Notes: generated from the sequence alone by a model not told the origin. 64,000 nucleotides of DNA from Oopsacas minuta (GCA_024704765.1 JAKMXF010000006.1:1-64000), one strand, 5' to 3'. Numbered from the stretch's first letter, positions 11,199-22,780 are shown. A program made the numbers and translations.

Positions 11199-12459
11199 AT
11201 GGCCTCATTTGAACCAAATCAATCTTCCCCCCGGTATTCCAGTTCAATCACGTAACTTTCCGACTTATGGGTATCAACCACAGTCGAGGAAAATCAATTT
11301 TGATTGTTTGAAAGATTACATAAAAGAGAAGAAAGAAGAAATCAAGATTCATTTTAAAGTATACTATGATACCCTCAAGGAGACTGAATCTATGTTACTG
11401 GGAGATCTGGACGCTATTCTAGATATTATAAGTAAAGAGAAGGAAAAGGAACAAAGGCAATTGAAAGAAATTACAGCTACACAACAATTCATGAAGGAAC
11501 AGCTAAAAACCTCTGAAAATGAAATGTTAAGAAAGCATTATATTTCATTAGCAATTGATATTCAAAAATTGTGTAAGAAAGCAAGTGAATTTTCAGAAGT
11601 TAAGATTGAATGGAAGCATTTAGGTTTATGTGAGATAATAAATGAAGTTTGTGACATCACATATCCTAATACAACTCGTTACTATAATAACCGTGAAGTA
11701 ATAATGTCTGCTGCTCCTGGGTTTCCTGAATGTTCCCACTGGGATTGTTGCTATGATAAGAATGATAATATGATCTATTTACTTACGACTATGCAAGACA
11801 ATACTGGATATACCACTCTCATTTATACATTTGATCAGAAACTTAATTTGCTTTCAACAGGTGAAATACCCAATAATTCCGGTTACTGGTCTCCTTGGAT
11901 CACAACTAGCCAAGATTATATATTTATTACTGCAGGAGTGAATTGTGAAGATTTTGTGATGCGTATTTCAAAATCAAACTATTCAAATGCAAATATCAAA
12001 AGTCTTGATATTGTACCGACAAAATCAGTAGTTCTAGGAGGTTATCTGTTTTCAACTTCCGATGTTAGTGCGGTTTTGTATAAATTCAGAATTAAGGATC
12101 TTAATAAAGAGAAGGATGTTACTCTAACAGGTTGTAGGCGAGATGGCACTAATATTGACTTTTCATATGGTAGGGATATACATCTACGAGATTCAGAATT
12201 CTACATTCTTTTCAATTCAAGAACATTACGTGCTGTATGTTCTTTCAGTGAAAAAGGTGCTCTCCTTAGAGAGATTGTTACAAATCCTCGTAGATTGACA
12301 AACCCTACTCACTTCTGTATGGATAATGATAATAATATCATTATAGCTGATCGTGGTAAGATAATAATATTTGATAGTTATGGCAGACCAATCGGCAGTT
12401 TTGAAATGGTCTCTTTAGTATTAAATCTATTACTTATAATTCTATCACTAATCACATAA
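11199..12459 (+). CDS. coiled-coil plus divergent NHL-like propeller protein, one frame break
   Basis: The frame open from 11209 has no ATG until about codon 63. An ATG at 11199 in another frame encodes MASFEPNQSS and stops soon after. The two frames meet at a run of six C (11227-11232); with one C fewer the gene would be 1260 nt, 419 aa, close to the 409-aa NHL paralogue. Residues about 25-130 are lysine/glutamate-rich coiled coil (KEKEKEQRQLKEITATQQ). The rest is beta-rich with a recognisable last blade, FCMDNDNNIIIADRGKIIIF, but NHL consensus is weak elsewhere. It ends in a hydrophobic tail (LVLNLLLIILSLI). Either a real gene with an assembly or allelic indel, or a young pseudogene. Confidence 0.55.
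11227..11232. other. C6 run at the frame break
   Basis: Homopolymer where the frame carrying the only good ATG and the frame carrying the protein body meet. Three similar one-base run-length breaks occur in the gene at 43.1-48.7 kb. Confidence 0.6.
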
Positions 12460-12635
12460 TTATTCTAACAGCAAAGAACGATAAATGGTTACATGCTTAC
12501 TAATTCCTATCTCTAATTACTAAATAGTATATTCGTAATTTTATTTTATTTTCACTTATTCTATCATTCTATTTATTTTTTTATGATGCATATTCTTTAA
12601 TTACTTTATTTCTGAGCTCAGTTGCTGGTCATGAA

Positions 12636-12903
12636 CAGTGTTCTCGCTAGGCCTTTTTTGGGGGGCGCAGCCACCCCTTATTGTGATTATGCACCCCTAT
12701 CGTGCCTAAATAGACATAGTGTACCCCTCTATCGTGCCTAAATAGACATAGTGTACCCCTCTATCGTGGATAAACAATGTTATATATTCACCCAAAAAAC
12801 GGGCCATCATCTTCTTTCTCCTTAAGGGTGTATTTTTACGCGTATTGTGCACAGAGTGTGTACGGCGCACCCCCCCTATTACATAATCCTGACGAGAACA
12901 CTG
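12636..12903. mobile_element. hAT-type MITE with exact 8-bp target duplication
   Basis: Left end CAGTGTTCTCGCTAGG, right end CCTGACGAGAACACTG. The octamer GTCATGAA lies immediately outside both ends (12628-12635 and 12904-12911). 268 bp, non-coding. Inside are two and a half copies of a unit of about 32 bp containing CCCCTCTATCGTGCCTAAAT. Confidence 0.9.
12692..12775. repeat. tandem repeat of about 32 bp inside the MITE
   Basis: Units carrying CTATCGTGCCTAAATAGACA follow one another twice, with a third partial unit (CCCCTCTATCGTGG). Direct, adjacent and inside a transposon, so not a CRISPR-like array. Confidence 0.85.
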
Positions 12904-13444
12904 GTCATGAACTTGTATATTGGCAATGGTTACAATTTTTTGAAATATTTTCAATTGCTTTTAACTCTAACATTAATCGCATAATCGTTCTAGCAAAAAT
13001 GATAAAAGTTTACAGCTTACCTAAGACCTTATCTCAGGTTACTAATACTAACTGGATTTCTATTTGTGATTAGATTTATATGTATTTTTATATTCAATTA
13101 ATAATCTCTTAATGTAACTTTTTGGAATTGTCCAGTCGACAGTTTGGTAGCGTAGCTCCTATTAATGTTCTATCGATGTTTCCCTCACAAATGACTAGCA
13201 ATTATTTTCCATCAAAACGGGGGTAATTGAGACCTTTTTATTAGTAATAAGTAGGAGTTACTTTTGATTTGATTTGGGAAGTAATTTCCACGAAACTGAG
13301 TGGCGAAGCTCTCTCAATTTTTGAAAAAGACCCCCAAGTGGTCGGAGCCTCTCATTGCTATGGCAACCACCGCAAAATTCGGCCCAAAATGACCGCTTCA
13401 TGATACAGTAATATTCCAAATTACTCTGCTATAACTGATTAATG

Positions 13445-13580
13445 CCGAAGTGTGACGTTCGTAATGAAACCTTTTAACCAATTCCTGAATCAAAAACGAG
13501 ACTTTTTGAAGTTATTGAATCACACATTTTCCAGTATTGGTTAATCATATGATAAATCTGTGAATTTGTAACTTTCAGAC
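13445..13580. repeat. dispersed repeat, second copy
   Basis: Partner of 7925-8090: GAAGTGTGACGTTCGTAATG, then CCAATTCCTGAATCAAAAAC, then TTTTCCAGTATTGGTTAATC in the same order. Confidence 0.5.
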
Positions 13581-15790
13581 TCTGAAAATCTCAAAATCGG
13601 ACTCTACGCACCCAATTACCCCTGACAACATGTTGAAACCTAGTCTCTAGCTTGCTTTTGTATTTTACATAGAAAGGTGTGAAAATATGATTAATCGCCA
13701 AATAGGTCTGAAGATACCACTTTCGAAAATATTCATGTTCCTTATCGTATAGATTTATGTTGTCATTCTCCTTTTGTTATCAAGTATGTGAATGTAAACT
13801 ATTCCACATACCACAAAATATTTCTATTGTCAATCTATTAATTGTCTATTTCCCTCTATGCCATTCTAATTCTATTTCAATGAAACCTGATTTTGTTATG
13901 AACAAACTGCTATAGGATAATTATACATATTTATATATAGGCTTCTTGGATCTATAACTGTAATAATATACTATTTGTTTGTCAGATTATCTCTAATTAT
14001 TTATTGACAGATCTTTATCATTGTGATTGTTCATTGGTAAGTGTGTGTTAATTAGTTTATGTATGGTATTGTGGTATATGTACGGAAGAACTAGGGCATA
14101 ACAGGGGGCGCGGGCGGACCAGGTTTGTTCAAAGGATGGCTACCCCCTCTCCCCTTCTTACAATCTCTCTCATATATTACAATTTCGGGATTGAAGTTTC
14201 AAAATCCGGTATTAGTAGGAGTACAGAATTTATAGAAATATTTGAAGAAATGTTACTGAACTGATCATAGAATGTATCCAAATGTGAGTCGAAAACGAAG
14301 TTATTGGTTGTTTAAGAATTTGAATCGTATTTACTTTGTCTCGGAATTTTAGTAATATTTCTAATTTAAGCAAAAACCTGTGACAGTTTAAGCAATTTGG
14401 TGCCAAACAGAGATTGAGAATCGGGATGAGGATTAATATACAAATTTCTAGAATTTCATCCTGGAGGTTATATTAGCCGGTTTCTGGATTGTAAAACCTA
14501 AGTAGAACCTCGTTAGTACGAATACAGTTTAGGAGTAGGTTCAATTAGTTCAGAGGTTCCTAATCTGGCGTCCATAGGAGAAAGTTAGAGGTCACAGGAA
14601 TGACAGGATATAAATATTTGTATTGAAGTCTATGAGATGGGAACCACATTACGTGTGGCAATTGCCTGAGGGCTCCACGGATAAATACGTTTGGGAACCA
14701 CTGGGTTATTTATCCTGTTGTACATTACTTCGAATATTTGGGTATAGGACTAAAGGTGTGTATATCAATTAGCCTGAGCCCATCATATACATTCGAAGAG
14801 CTACCATCTCATTTGGATAATAACAAGAAATTTCTTCATGGTAGGGATCCTGTAATTCCAGTGTAACCACATCAGAAATGGGACCAGTCAGCTTTATATG
14901 ACCCGCGCGACCGATCGTCCGATCAATCTGAAGCAACTGTAAATCTATAATCTATACTATGAAAACGCAATTAATCTCTATGTACGTGTGTGTATATGTA
15001 TATATGTTGTTGTTCGGAATTGATTGAAGAAGCTGGAAGACTCTTACGGCTGAATTTGGGCATACAGGGGTATTTTGGGCCTGGCTCAGACATATTTGAG
15101 TCTTGGACGAAAATTCACACCTATGACAAAATTATGACGTCATTGTCATCTTTGTTTAGAAATCGAAAAATCACATTATTAACCACTGCTCAGCCAATAT
15201 ACATAATATTAGTTTGAAATTTGAATCACAAGTCAACCTGTAGTCAGACCCGGCCAGCCGGCCAACACTGACCGGTTCCATCTCTGGACCTTATATAATT
15301 AGACTGGCAGCATATGAATGAAGAATTTCCACACAGGATTTTCAAATGCAAATTGCCAAATGCTAAATATTTCCATTACAATCCAGATATGGATGGAAAT
15401 GGAGTTCTCCAATTACTAATGCAACATCGATTTTCCTCAGTAAGGCAGATGCTGAACACATCAATGTTTACATCCGTATACGTACACTATAGGAATATAA
15501 GCGATTGAATAAACAGCGAGTTATTTTCATTGGCATCCTCAAAATTAACTGATTTAACTCGGGTTCATAACTTGGGTCCTGGAACGATCTATTCAGAGTG
15601 ACTCCGGTACTAACCCAGGCATTTGTGTCTTGAGCTCGAAATTTGTATCATATATTTCTATTTCCATATTGGTACGCACATATTCATTCTCGATTGTCTA
15701 AGACTCAAGGTTATATTTATAGCAAGTACTATTGGTATATTTACATTTTACAATAATTTAGCATGTACTTGTGCCCATCACATACTCAGA

Positions 15791-18700
15791 ATGGCAGATA
15801 AAGGATCTCCCAAACATATACCACTCTTGAGCATACATGATGACGCTTCTCCAAGTCCTGTCTCAACTGTAGGCAAAGCATCGAAATCAGTCCTCTTGTC
15901 CAGATTCTGTCGTTACCATGGAAAAAGTCACAGTGTATTCGATATAAAGAAAGTGAATTCAAACAAAGATGTCTTTACGGAGGATTTATTGTTAGCTTCT
16001 GAAGACCGTAGATCCTCTGAGCCAGATTTAGCTGAATTATCTCTTATACATCTCAAAACAGGAAATACTTTTAAGATAAATAGAAACATGTTGAAATTCA
16101 TAACAATACCTCAACTACCAAACATTTTGTATCAAATCATTGATTCAGGTAGTATTCAAGCGTTAGAATATTTCTTTCGAAACGGGCCAGACTTGAAAAC
16201 ACTGTCCACTACGCACAATTTATTTCCATTGCATTATTCCGCCGAGAGATCGCATTCTGAGATTTTAATTTGGATGCTCGAGAATAAAAGTTTGAAGAAT
16301 TTATCCGAGAAGACAGATTCTAAAGGAAATACATTATTACATGCAGCGTGTATGTCAAATAATTCTGAATGTTTTAAGTGTTGCTTTGAAAAACTCAAAG
16401 AAGTTTCCGTTGATCTTTCCAAAATTATTGACATTCAAAATAATACATTCCAGACACCCTTATACGTTGCTACGCAGAATCAGTTTCAAATGGCAATAGA
16501 GATTCTATTAGAGTCAGGTGCAGACCCAATGATACCAGGACCAGGTGGATTAACGTCTATACATTTAGCTGCACATAATGGTCTTATTCTATTGCTGCAC
16601 ATGTTATTGAGACAAGCAGATTCTAATAGGGATGAATTGAAGAAACTATTTGGTAAAAAAGTCAGTTTAGAGAATGGAGAAGAGTTTAACATTATGCAGA
16701 TGGCAGCACTTGATACTGTATCATTGCTAGTACAATTTGGTGCTGACCCGAATACATCACGGAAAGAATCACAGATTTCTCCTTTAATCCAGGCTGCACG
16801 TGAAGACAACCTTGAGCTTCTACGTGTTCTGCTTCAGTCAGGAGCTAATCCAAACCTACCTGATAGCAATGGTAATACTCCGTTAATGGGTGCTATTACT
16901 ATTGGCAGTGTAGACGGAGTAGCAATGTTATTGGATGCTGGAGCTTCACCTAATCTTCCTAACAAAGCTGGGTTCAATGCTGTTAACCAATGTGCTCAAT
17001 ATGGTCATGTGGATGTGTTAGATTTATTGGTTAGAGCAGGTGGTCTACTCGTGAGTGAGGATATGTTCACTTCTGCACTGCACTCAGCTGCTTTCTGGGA
17101 CGAGGCTGAGATTCTACGTATCATGCTAACCAAGTACAAAGCACCAGTTAATACACTCAGTAAGATAAGCACTCTCCCAGTACATCCCGCTATTCGTAAA
17201 GGACATTCTGCTTGTCTACGAGTATTGATAGATGAGGGTGCTAATATATATTTTAAGAGTCCTCTAACCGGTGATACCTTGCTGCATCTAGCTGTGAGAG
17301 AGAATCAACGAGAAGCAGTACGTCTGTTGGTTAAGGCTCGTATTAATCAGGATGAAATTGATAATGATAATTTAACTCCACTAATGTTAGCTGTACAACT
17401 CAATCGTCATGATTTGATTCCTATTCTATTCGCTGCAGGTGCTAGCTTAGATAAAACTAACTTACAAGGTAACACGTCACTACATATCGCGGCTATTCAC
17501 AGTTCCCTACGATCTGCAAAGTGTATTCTCGATCTGATTCAAACACTACGAGATACGAATACCGATAAATGTTTGTTTGAAGTTAAAAATCTCAAAGGTG
17601 AAACTCCATTCGATATAAGTTTAAACAAACCTAAAGAGACAGTATCACGGTTATTCATAGAATATGGGTCGAGTGAGTATTTCCTAAGATCTCCCAAATC
17701 CCAAGAAGACGACACCAAACGTTCACTAGCCGCAAATTTGCCATTCAACATTTTCCATCGTGTAATGAACAATAATAGATTTAAAACTATGCGAGTTTTG
17801 CAGGAAAAAATGGTTTCATATAGTGACTCGCAAAATGTAACACTGACGTCATCATTTTTGGACATAGATGAATCCGGGTTTTTACCAGATAATGAAAATT
17901 ATAATTTTCGTTCTAAAACTGTGCTTCACAAGCTATTGGATTGCGCTGAGACTGAAGTCAAATATCATCCACTAGTCAACATTGTAGTCAACAAGAAAAT
18001 ATCAATTTATCGGAATTGGTATTTGTTTTCTTTTCTACTATACTTTGTCTATCTTATTTTCTTATCATTCGCGCTTTTTCAAGCTGCAACTCTCTGTGAC
18101 CCTCTCTACTACACTGGAACATTAGATTATTTGCGGCTTTTTTCGGAAATTGTAGTCATATTCTTTGTGATTTCGTTCTTTCTCTCTGAATTAGTGGAAA
18201 TCTGGGTTGATTGGTATAATATTATTCAAGAAAAACGTTTGGAGAGTGATATTGCTGTCAAAACTATCGAATATTCAGGTCAATTCTCATCAGCATTTAC
18301 ATTGCATAAAATACGTGAATTGTTCCAGAAAATTGACCGACGTACATTTTACTTTCCATCAGCTTTTTACTCGTATTTTTCTGATTTCTACAATTTTCTG
18401 GATATTTTTTCTATAATGTTCGTGATATTCGTTTTCATTCTACGTTTATCTGATTCACGAGCTCAATGGGTATTCGCTTCAATAATGTACATCATAAATG
18501 TATTCCGTTTATTCAAATACATTCGCATAATCCCAGCTCTCGGCGCATACTCTGTCATAATTTTCAGGATATTCTTGATTGACATGCCAAAGTTCTTAGC
18601 TGTATTCTTCATTATCTGCCTTGGTTTCTATGGAGGTTCTCTGCTTGCCTTACGCTTTTCACCATATGCACCTATCACAAACAACTGCACATTATCAAAC

Positions 18701-19525
18701 CCAACAACCTCATCTGTAAATTCCACCTGTACAAATATAGATCTTAGATACTTCAATCATACAAACGTATTCCGTGATCTTTTAATTACAGGAGTTTTGT
18801 TGTTAGTAGATGGCGGAGCTAGTGGTCACGAAGCTGATATTAAACTGGATTATAGATGGTATTTTGAAACTGTCTATATTATTTCAGCATTCATTATATC
18901 CGTCGTGCTGAGTAATATTCTAATCGCTCAGCTGACAGACACATATTCACAGATTTCTGTTCAGAATGAATTGCATTATAAACTGGAATTAGCCGTAACC
19001 TTAGAACATTCTTCTAATCTGTTCTTTTTCTGTGGCACAAAGCCTAGGAAATATTGCTCTTTTGAGAAAATTATATTACCCACGCAACAGTGGGAAGATT
19101 TGACAATGCAAAGTTACTCTAAAACAACTGAAGAGTTATTGTATGACGTCACAGAGAATTTATTAGAGTTTCGGCAGGAAGTTGATCAAGATTTGGATAT
19201 TAATCTAAAGTCAAGTTCTGACCTTCATAACAAAGTTGAGAATCTCGAAGAAATGTCTAGTCTTTGCCTCAAAAATATCTCAGAAATTATCACAAATCAA
19301 GAATCTATGCTCGCTAATAACAGTGGGAATGTGAGCACTGTCCCTTCGAAAATTGACGAGGATCTTTCCAGTTTCTTAACTCAATCTCGTTCAATCATGG
19401 ATCAGCAAATGAAATATTTGCAGGATTTGGAAACTCGAATGGAAGAGCGAATTCAGCGTTTAGGCAATCAATTAGATGAACGTTTAAAATCCGTGGATGA
19501 GCGGTTACAAGCACTACAAAAATAA
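15791..19525 (+). CDS. TRPA-like cation channel with N-terminal ankyrin array
   Basis: 1244-aa single-exon gene counted from MADKGSPKHI at 15791; the frame is open 56 codons further upstream but that part is non-coding in character. About 13 ankyrin repeats fill residues 140-625, with clear copies such as DTLLHLAVRENQREAVRLLV. Six membrane segments follow from about residue 740 to 1050. The pore loop lies in VFRDLLITGVLLLVDGGASG and S6 is FIISVVLSNILIAQLTDTYS. The C-terminus (about 1200-1243) is a short coiled coil, as in TRPA1. Architecture fits TRPA; TRPA1 usually has 14-16 repeats. Predicted role is a sensory cation channel of the plasma membrane. No frame damage. Confidence 0.9.
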   Translation: MADKGSPKHIPLLSIHDDASPSPVSTVGKASKSVLLSRFCRYHGKSHSVFDIKKVNSNKDVFTEDLLLASEDRRSSEPDLAELSLIHLKTGNTFKINRNMLKFITIPQLPNILYQIIDSGSIQALEYFFRNGPDLKTLSTTHNLFPLHYSAERSHSEILIWMLENKSLKNLSEKTDSKGNTLLHAACMSNNSECFKCCFEKLKEVSVDLSKIIDIQNNTFQTPLYVATQNQFQMAIEILLESGADPMIPGPGGLTSIHLAAHNGLILLLHMLLRQADSNRDELKKLFGKKVSLENGEEFNIMQMAALDTVSLLVQFGADPNTSRKESQISPLIQAAREDNLELLRVLLQSGANPNLPDSNGNTPLMGAITIGSVDGVAMLLDAGASPNLPNKAGFNAVNQCAQYGHVDVLDLLVRAGGLLVSEDMFTSALHSAAFWDEAEILRIMLTKYKAPVNTLSKISTLPVHPAIRKGHSACLRVLIDEGANIYFKSPLTGDTLLHLAVRENQREAVRLLVKARINQDEIDNDNLTPLMLAVQLNRHDLIPILFAAGASLDKTNLQGNTSLHIAAIHSSLRSAKCILDLIQTLRDTNTDKCLFEVKNLKGETPFDISLNKPKETVSRLFIEYGSSEYFLRSPKSQEDDTKRSLAANLPFNIFHRVMNNNRFKTMRVLQEKMVSYSDSQNVTLTSSFLDIDESGFLPDNENYNFRSKTVLHKLLDCAETEVKYHPLVNIVVNKKISIYRNWYLFSFLLYFVYLIFLSFALFQAATLCDPLYYTGTLDYLRLFSEIVVIFFVISFFLSELVEIWVDWYNIIQEKRLESDIAVKTIEYSGQFSSAFTLHKIRELFQKIDRRTFYFPSAFYSYFSDFYNFLDIFSIMFVIFVFILRLSDSRAQWVFASIMYIINVFRLFKYIRIIPALGAYSVIIFRIFLIDMPKFLAVFFIICLGFYGGSLLALRFSPYAPITNNCTLSNPTTSSVNSTCTNIDLRYFNHTNVFRDLLITGVLLLVDGGASGHEADIKLDYRWYFETVYIISAFIISVVLSNILIAQLTDTYSQISVQNELHYKLELAVTLEHSSNLFFFCGTKPRKYCSFEKIILPTQQWEDLTMQSYSKTTEELLYDVTENLLEFRQEVDQDLDINLKSSSDLHNKVENLEEMSSLCLKNISEIITNQESMLANNSGNVSTVPSKIDEDLSSFLTQSRSIMDQQMKYLQDLETRMEERIQRLGNQLDERLKSVDERLQALQK

Positions 19526-19849
19526 CAGTACTAACATACTGAACTATTTTTATATTTCTTTTACCCTCTTGATATTATTTATTCTGTAGTTAAGTACACT
19601 TTTTTAGTAGTTAACATATTTGCATCCTCCTATTTATTATACTAATATTATTACATTGTAACTTGATTGTTGTTCGTTGCCTAACATTTCGGTACGCAGA
19701 TGATTGGGTACAAAATAATTACAGTCGTTACTAAAGTGCCTGTATCCTTGTCAGAAAATTTAATAGAATATAGAATAGCATTCTTCTAAAATTCTAATTT
19801 ATGACTTTCTCATTGATTTAATCAACTTAATACGATTTGCACGAGGATA

Positions 19850-19960
19850 TATGGAAATACCCGCTTTTATACAAATAAATCTGAAATTGTACAAATTTGT
19901 TCCCAAACCGTCTAAGTATCATTTATAACCTTTCTTAAATCGTAGGAATTATCGCGGTCC
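19850..19960. repeat. dispersed repeat family (copy 1 of 3)
   Basis: Shares AAATACCCGCTTTTATAC, a CTGAAATTGTAC block and a GGTCCCAA/GTTCCCAAAC block with 23745-23835 and 28975-29100, in the same order. Resembles pogo-type internal sequence; ends not defined. Confidence 0.5.
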
Positions 19961-20097
19961 CTTGAGTTTCTGTATAACTGAAGTTATTGTAATCATGCTG
20001 AACGTCTGTGGACTAGAGTTGTAGTAGTAACGAAAGCTAGATAGTAAACTATGTGTAGTTCAAGCACAGATATAATTATTTACATTGAATAGTACTA

Positions 20098-20224
20098 ACA
20101 GGGTGTCCCGAAATTCTGTCCTTGTATTTATCTACTCATACAGTACGTTATTACAGGTTATATTTGTGTATTTATTGTAGGCGCTGTAAGCAATTTATCA
20201 AGGCGCAAATAATAGACACCCTGT
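20098..20224. mobile_element. short inverted-repeat element, mariner/IS630-like ends
   Basis: Ends ACAGGGTGTC and GACACCCTGT are exact inverted copies 127 bp apart. CAGGGTGTCCC-type ends are common in mariner-superfamily elements. No flanking TA duplication is visible, so the assignment is tentative. Confidence 0.5.
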
Positions 20225-20343
20225 TCTTGGTTGCATAATGCAAATTTGTGACAGATTTCAGCTGTTCTACCCCTTTATTTTTCCTGTTAATCAATAAAAT
20301 TTTATCTATGATAACATCATAAAATATTTATAGTAATAGAGTG

Positions 20344-20528
20344 CTAGTGGAGTTTCCCCAAACGGACACTCCGAAAAGCGGACAACACCTCTAAAACGGA
20401 CAAGTTCGTGCAACGAAATAAGTTAATAATACATGTAAATAATATTTAATCAATCTCTGAGAAGCGGACATCTCCCTACAAAGGACAGATCTAATCCCCA
20501 GTGTGTCTGTTATTGGCAGACTCCACTG
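20344..20528. mobile_element. TA-type MITE
   Basis: Left end GTGGAGTTTCCCCAAACGGA, right end GGCAGACTCCACTG followed by TA. Several GCGGACA words inside. A related fragment lies at 57355-57425 (CGGACATATCCCTATAACAG). Confidence 0.65.
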
Positions 20529-20650
20529 TATGCAATTTTTCCTCTCACATGTTCAATTACAATTTAAACATTAATATTTACCTAATAGACAATTTCTATT
20601 TCAATTCTTGGTTTGATTCAAACAATATTTTAGCACCGACATAATCCCAC

Positions 20651-20983
20651 ATGGATCACAATATCAGAAACCGTTACCAACCTCCTCCAACCAAAATATC
20701 CACAACGCGGCCAAGACTTAACTTCAAACCTAAATCAGATCCCAATCAAATAGAGCGTATTCCTTATAAAGCAGTTATCTTAACAATTTTCCTGTTTTTA
20801 CTCGGCATATTACTTCTATTGCTTTCTCTGAGAATTTATAGAGGCCATCACACAAGAGAATTTGATGACAAATTTATTCCTGCTTTTGTATTAGGCGTAA
20901 TATGCTTTATCCCTGGTTCATATTACATGTGTATCCTGCTGCACATTTTCTTGGATACAAAGAATTCTCTTATTCAGATATAA
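20651..20983 (+). CDS. TMEM230: TMEM230 homologue (DUF872 family)
   Basis: 110-aa protein with two membrane spans. The N-terminus is proline-rich and hydrophilic and leads into IPYKAVILTIFLFLLGILLL, matching the family block IPYKAI..FLIG. The second span, IPAFVLGVICFIPGSYYM, matches the family's IGILVFLPGFYHL motif. Human TMEM230 is 120 aa and resides on endosomal and synaptic vesicles. Single exon, good ATG, no damage. The family's tyrosine/aspartate tail is shorter here. Confidence 0.88.
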   Translation: MDHNIRNRYQPPPTKISTTRPRLNFKPKSDPNQIERIPYKAVILTIFLFLLGILLLLLSLRIYRGHHTREFDDKFIPAFVLGVICFIPGSYYMCILLHIFLDTKNSLIQI

Positions 20984-22780
20984 ACACTTCTATTGATTGA
21001 TTTATAATTACAAATATTTATTGTCTATTTTTGGCTAATAAATATTCATATTTACTAACGAAATAATTTGCTTAATTTTGAATTCGCCAGTTTCAATACT
21101 AAAGTTGTCTGCTGGTTCGCTTTCTGATTTTTCGGTTCCATTCATTTCAGTTTCAGTATAAACTATATTGTTTTCTACTTGTATATTTCTTTAATATTCT
21201 GAATAAAAGAAAGTGAGTTTTGTCATTCTATTTTCCTTCAACAATGTTACACGAATATTTTAGTTATTTATTCTACTGATGCTTTGTTGTACCGTGTAGC
21301 TTGCTGAGTTAATTAATGTGTTGCTTTGCTTTGTTACATGAAACAAAATGCATCATGTATGGTTGGCTTTATATGATCAATGTTATCTCATCAAGATGCT
21401 AGTGATCTAATTCTACCTCCAGAAATGTTGTGCTTAAAATACACAATTTCCATTCCCTACACACAGAATTATACGTAAGCTTATCAGTTTACATGTGACT
21501 TCCTAAATCTGACTCAATTGTATATACCATATGCATTGTTTTTTCAGGATTTCCTTAGAGAGGGTCTGTCAACAATTAGAGTTCCCTCACCTCAAAATGT
21601 AATGATTTTGCTTAGCATGTTACAAATTAGGCCCCTGCTGAAAAATGATAGGTCCCAAAGGGCCTTTATTATGGCTTATAAAACACTGACCATGTGCACG
21701 CATTGTCACGATTGTTAGGAGTTAGTATTCTATCTAACAATCCAAGGATTGTAAAAGATTTCATTCAAACCAAATTAGCAAAGGCTATTCAATCAAAATT
21801 CTTCAACTGGATTAAAATGTAATTGTAATAATATTGTACTGAAGGGACATCCCAAGTAACCAACCAAATACGACTTGTTTGACCAGCATTTAGGCCTTTA
21901 TCTTTGTGTGTGACTTTCGGGAAATATTTATCAGGGTGCGCGAAATCTGACCTTCATCAGGTGGTATCCCTAGAGCCTAACTACCATTGAGGCAGGGGAG
22001 GCAGTTGCCTCCTCGCTCTTGGATCTCTAGTTACGCCCCAGTATCCCCATGTTCTTAATACACTAGGGTGCATGGGTTACCTAACTCTAGATGAAGCCCT
22101 GCCAGCATTGCACATCGGTAGCACTAACCCTTGTAATATATTACCTCCATTGTATAATATTAGAATATTAAATTGTACTCGACTATTACCGCAACAATGT
22201 AATAATTATACAAAAGGTAGTAATGACTAGTATAAGTACTCTTTCAGAAGAAAGTTTATTTCGTGAAAACAAATGTCTAATAATTACAGACTAGAATTTA
22301 TCGTAAGTTCCACCCAGTGGCAGACACTAGGGTCCCTAGGGGTTGCTTGTGCAGCCCAATACTTTGGTGTAAATGTGATTTCATAAGTGAGTGAACAAAA
22401 ATATAATTCCAGTTTGATAATGGTGCACAAAGTACACATATGATTTATGATCAAGTTGAAAAGACAGCTGTACGAAGTTATCTTTAAATACAATAAGTGT
22501 TCACATAGGAAATCAACTAAATTTTATTCGTTTTGAGCACCCCCAATGGTTCCCAAAGTGTCCGCCACTGGTTCCAACCCAGTTAACTCAATCTCTTTGC
22601 TCTATTACTCTTGATAGTACAGACAACGAATATATACATAATAACATGAGTATATGATCAAACAGAGGATACATATATGAGTACACTTACAAAATAGTAC
22701 AAAATTAGAATTAGAAAAGTATACACAAACAAAGATCATAATCCATAGTCATTGTTACTTTAAAACACAGCTGATTGGCT
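20984..22780. other. intergenic with a hAT MITE
   Basis: The last 440 bp probably include the 3' UTR of the minus-strand FN3 receptor. Around 21980-22070 there is GGCAGGGGAGGCAGTTGCC, like hAT subterminal sequence but without a second end. Otherwise nothing recognised. Confidence 0.5.
22315..22570. mobile_element. hAT-type MITE
   Basis: Ends CAGTGGCAGACACT and AGTGTCCGCCACTG are inverted copies with one mismatch. Flanking octamers GTTCCACC (22307-22314) and GTTCCAAC (22571-22578) match at seven of eight positions. 256 bp, non-coding. Confidence 0.85.

Larger units (their letters stand above)
12460..15790. other. 3.3 kb gene-free stretch with repeats
   Basis: Contains the hAT-type MITE (12636-12903), a dispersed-repeat copy (13445-13580) and a lone pogo-like end near 14508 (GTAGAACCTCGTTAGTACG). 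Sequence on either side of the MITE (AACAGCAAAGAACGAT.. near 12470 and CTAGCAAAAATGAT.. near 12990) is loosely similar, hinting at an older duplication. The in-frame extension of the TRP gene upstream of 15791 is AT-rich and hydrophobic and is taken as non-coding. Confidence 0.55.
19526..20650. other. intergenic with two MITEs and one dispersed-repeat copy
   Basis: Contains a repeat copy (19850-19960), an inverted-repeat element (20098-20224) and a TA-type MITE (20344-20528). No coding frame worth keeping. Confidence 0.6.

Noticed and set aside
12692-12775. CRISPR-like tandem units
   Set aside because: Units are contiguous with no spacers, only about 2.5 copies, and lie inside a hAT-type MITE of a eukaryotic genome.
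15623-15790. N-terminal extension of the TRP frame
   Set aside because: Hydrophobic AT-rich codons without similarity to TRPA; MADKGSPKHI at 15791 is a more natural start.
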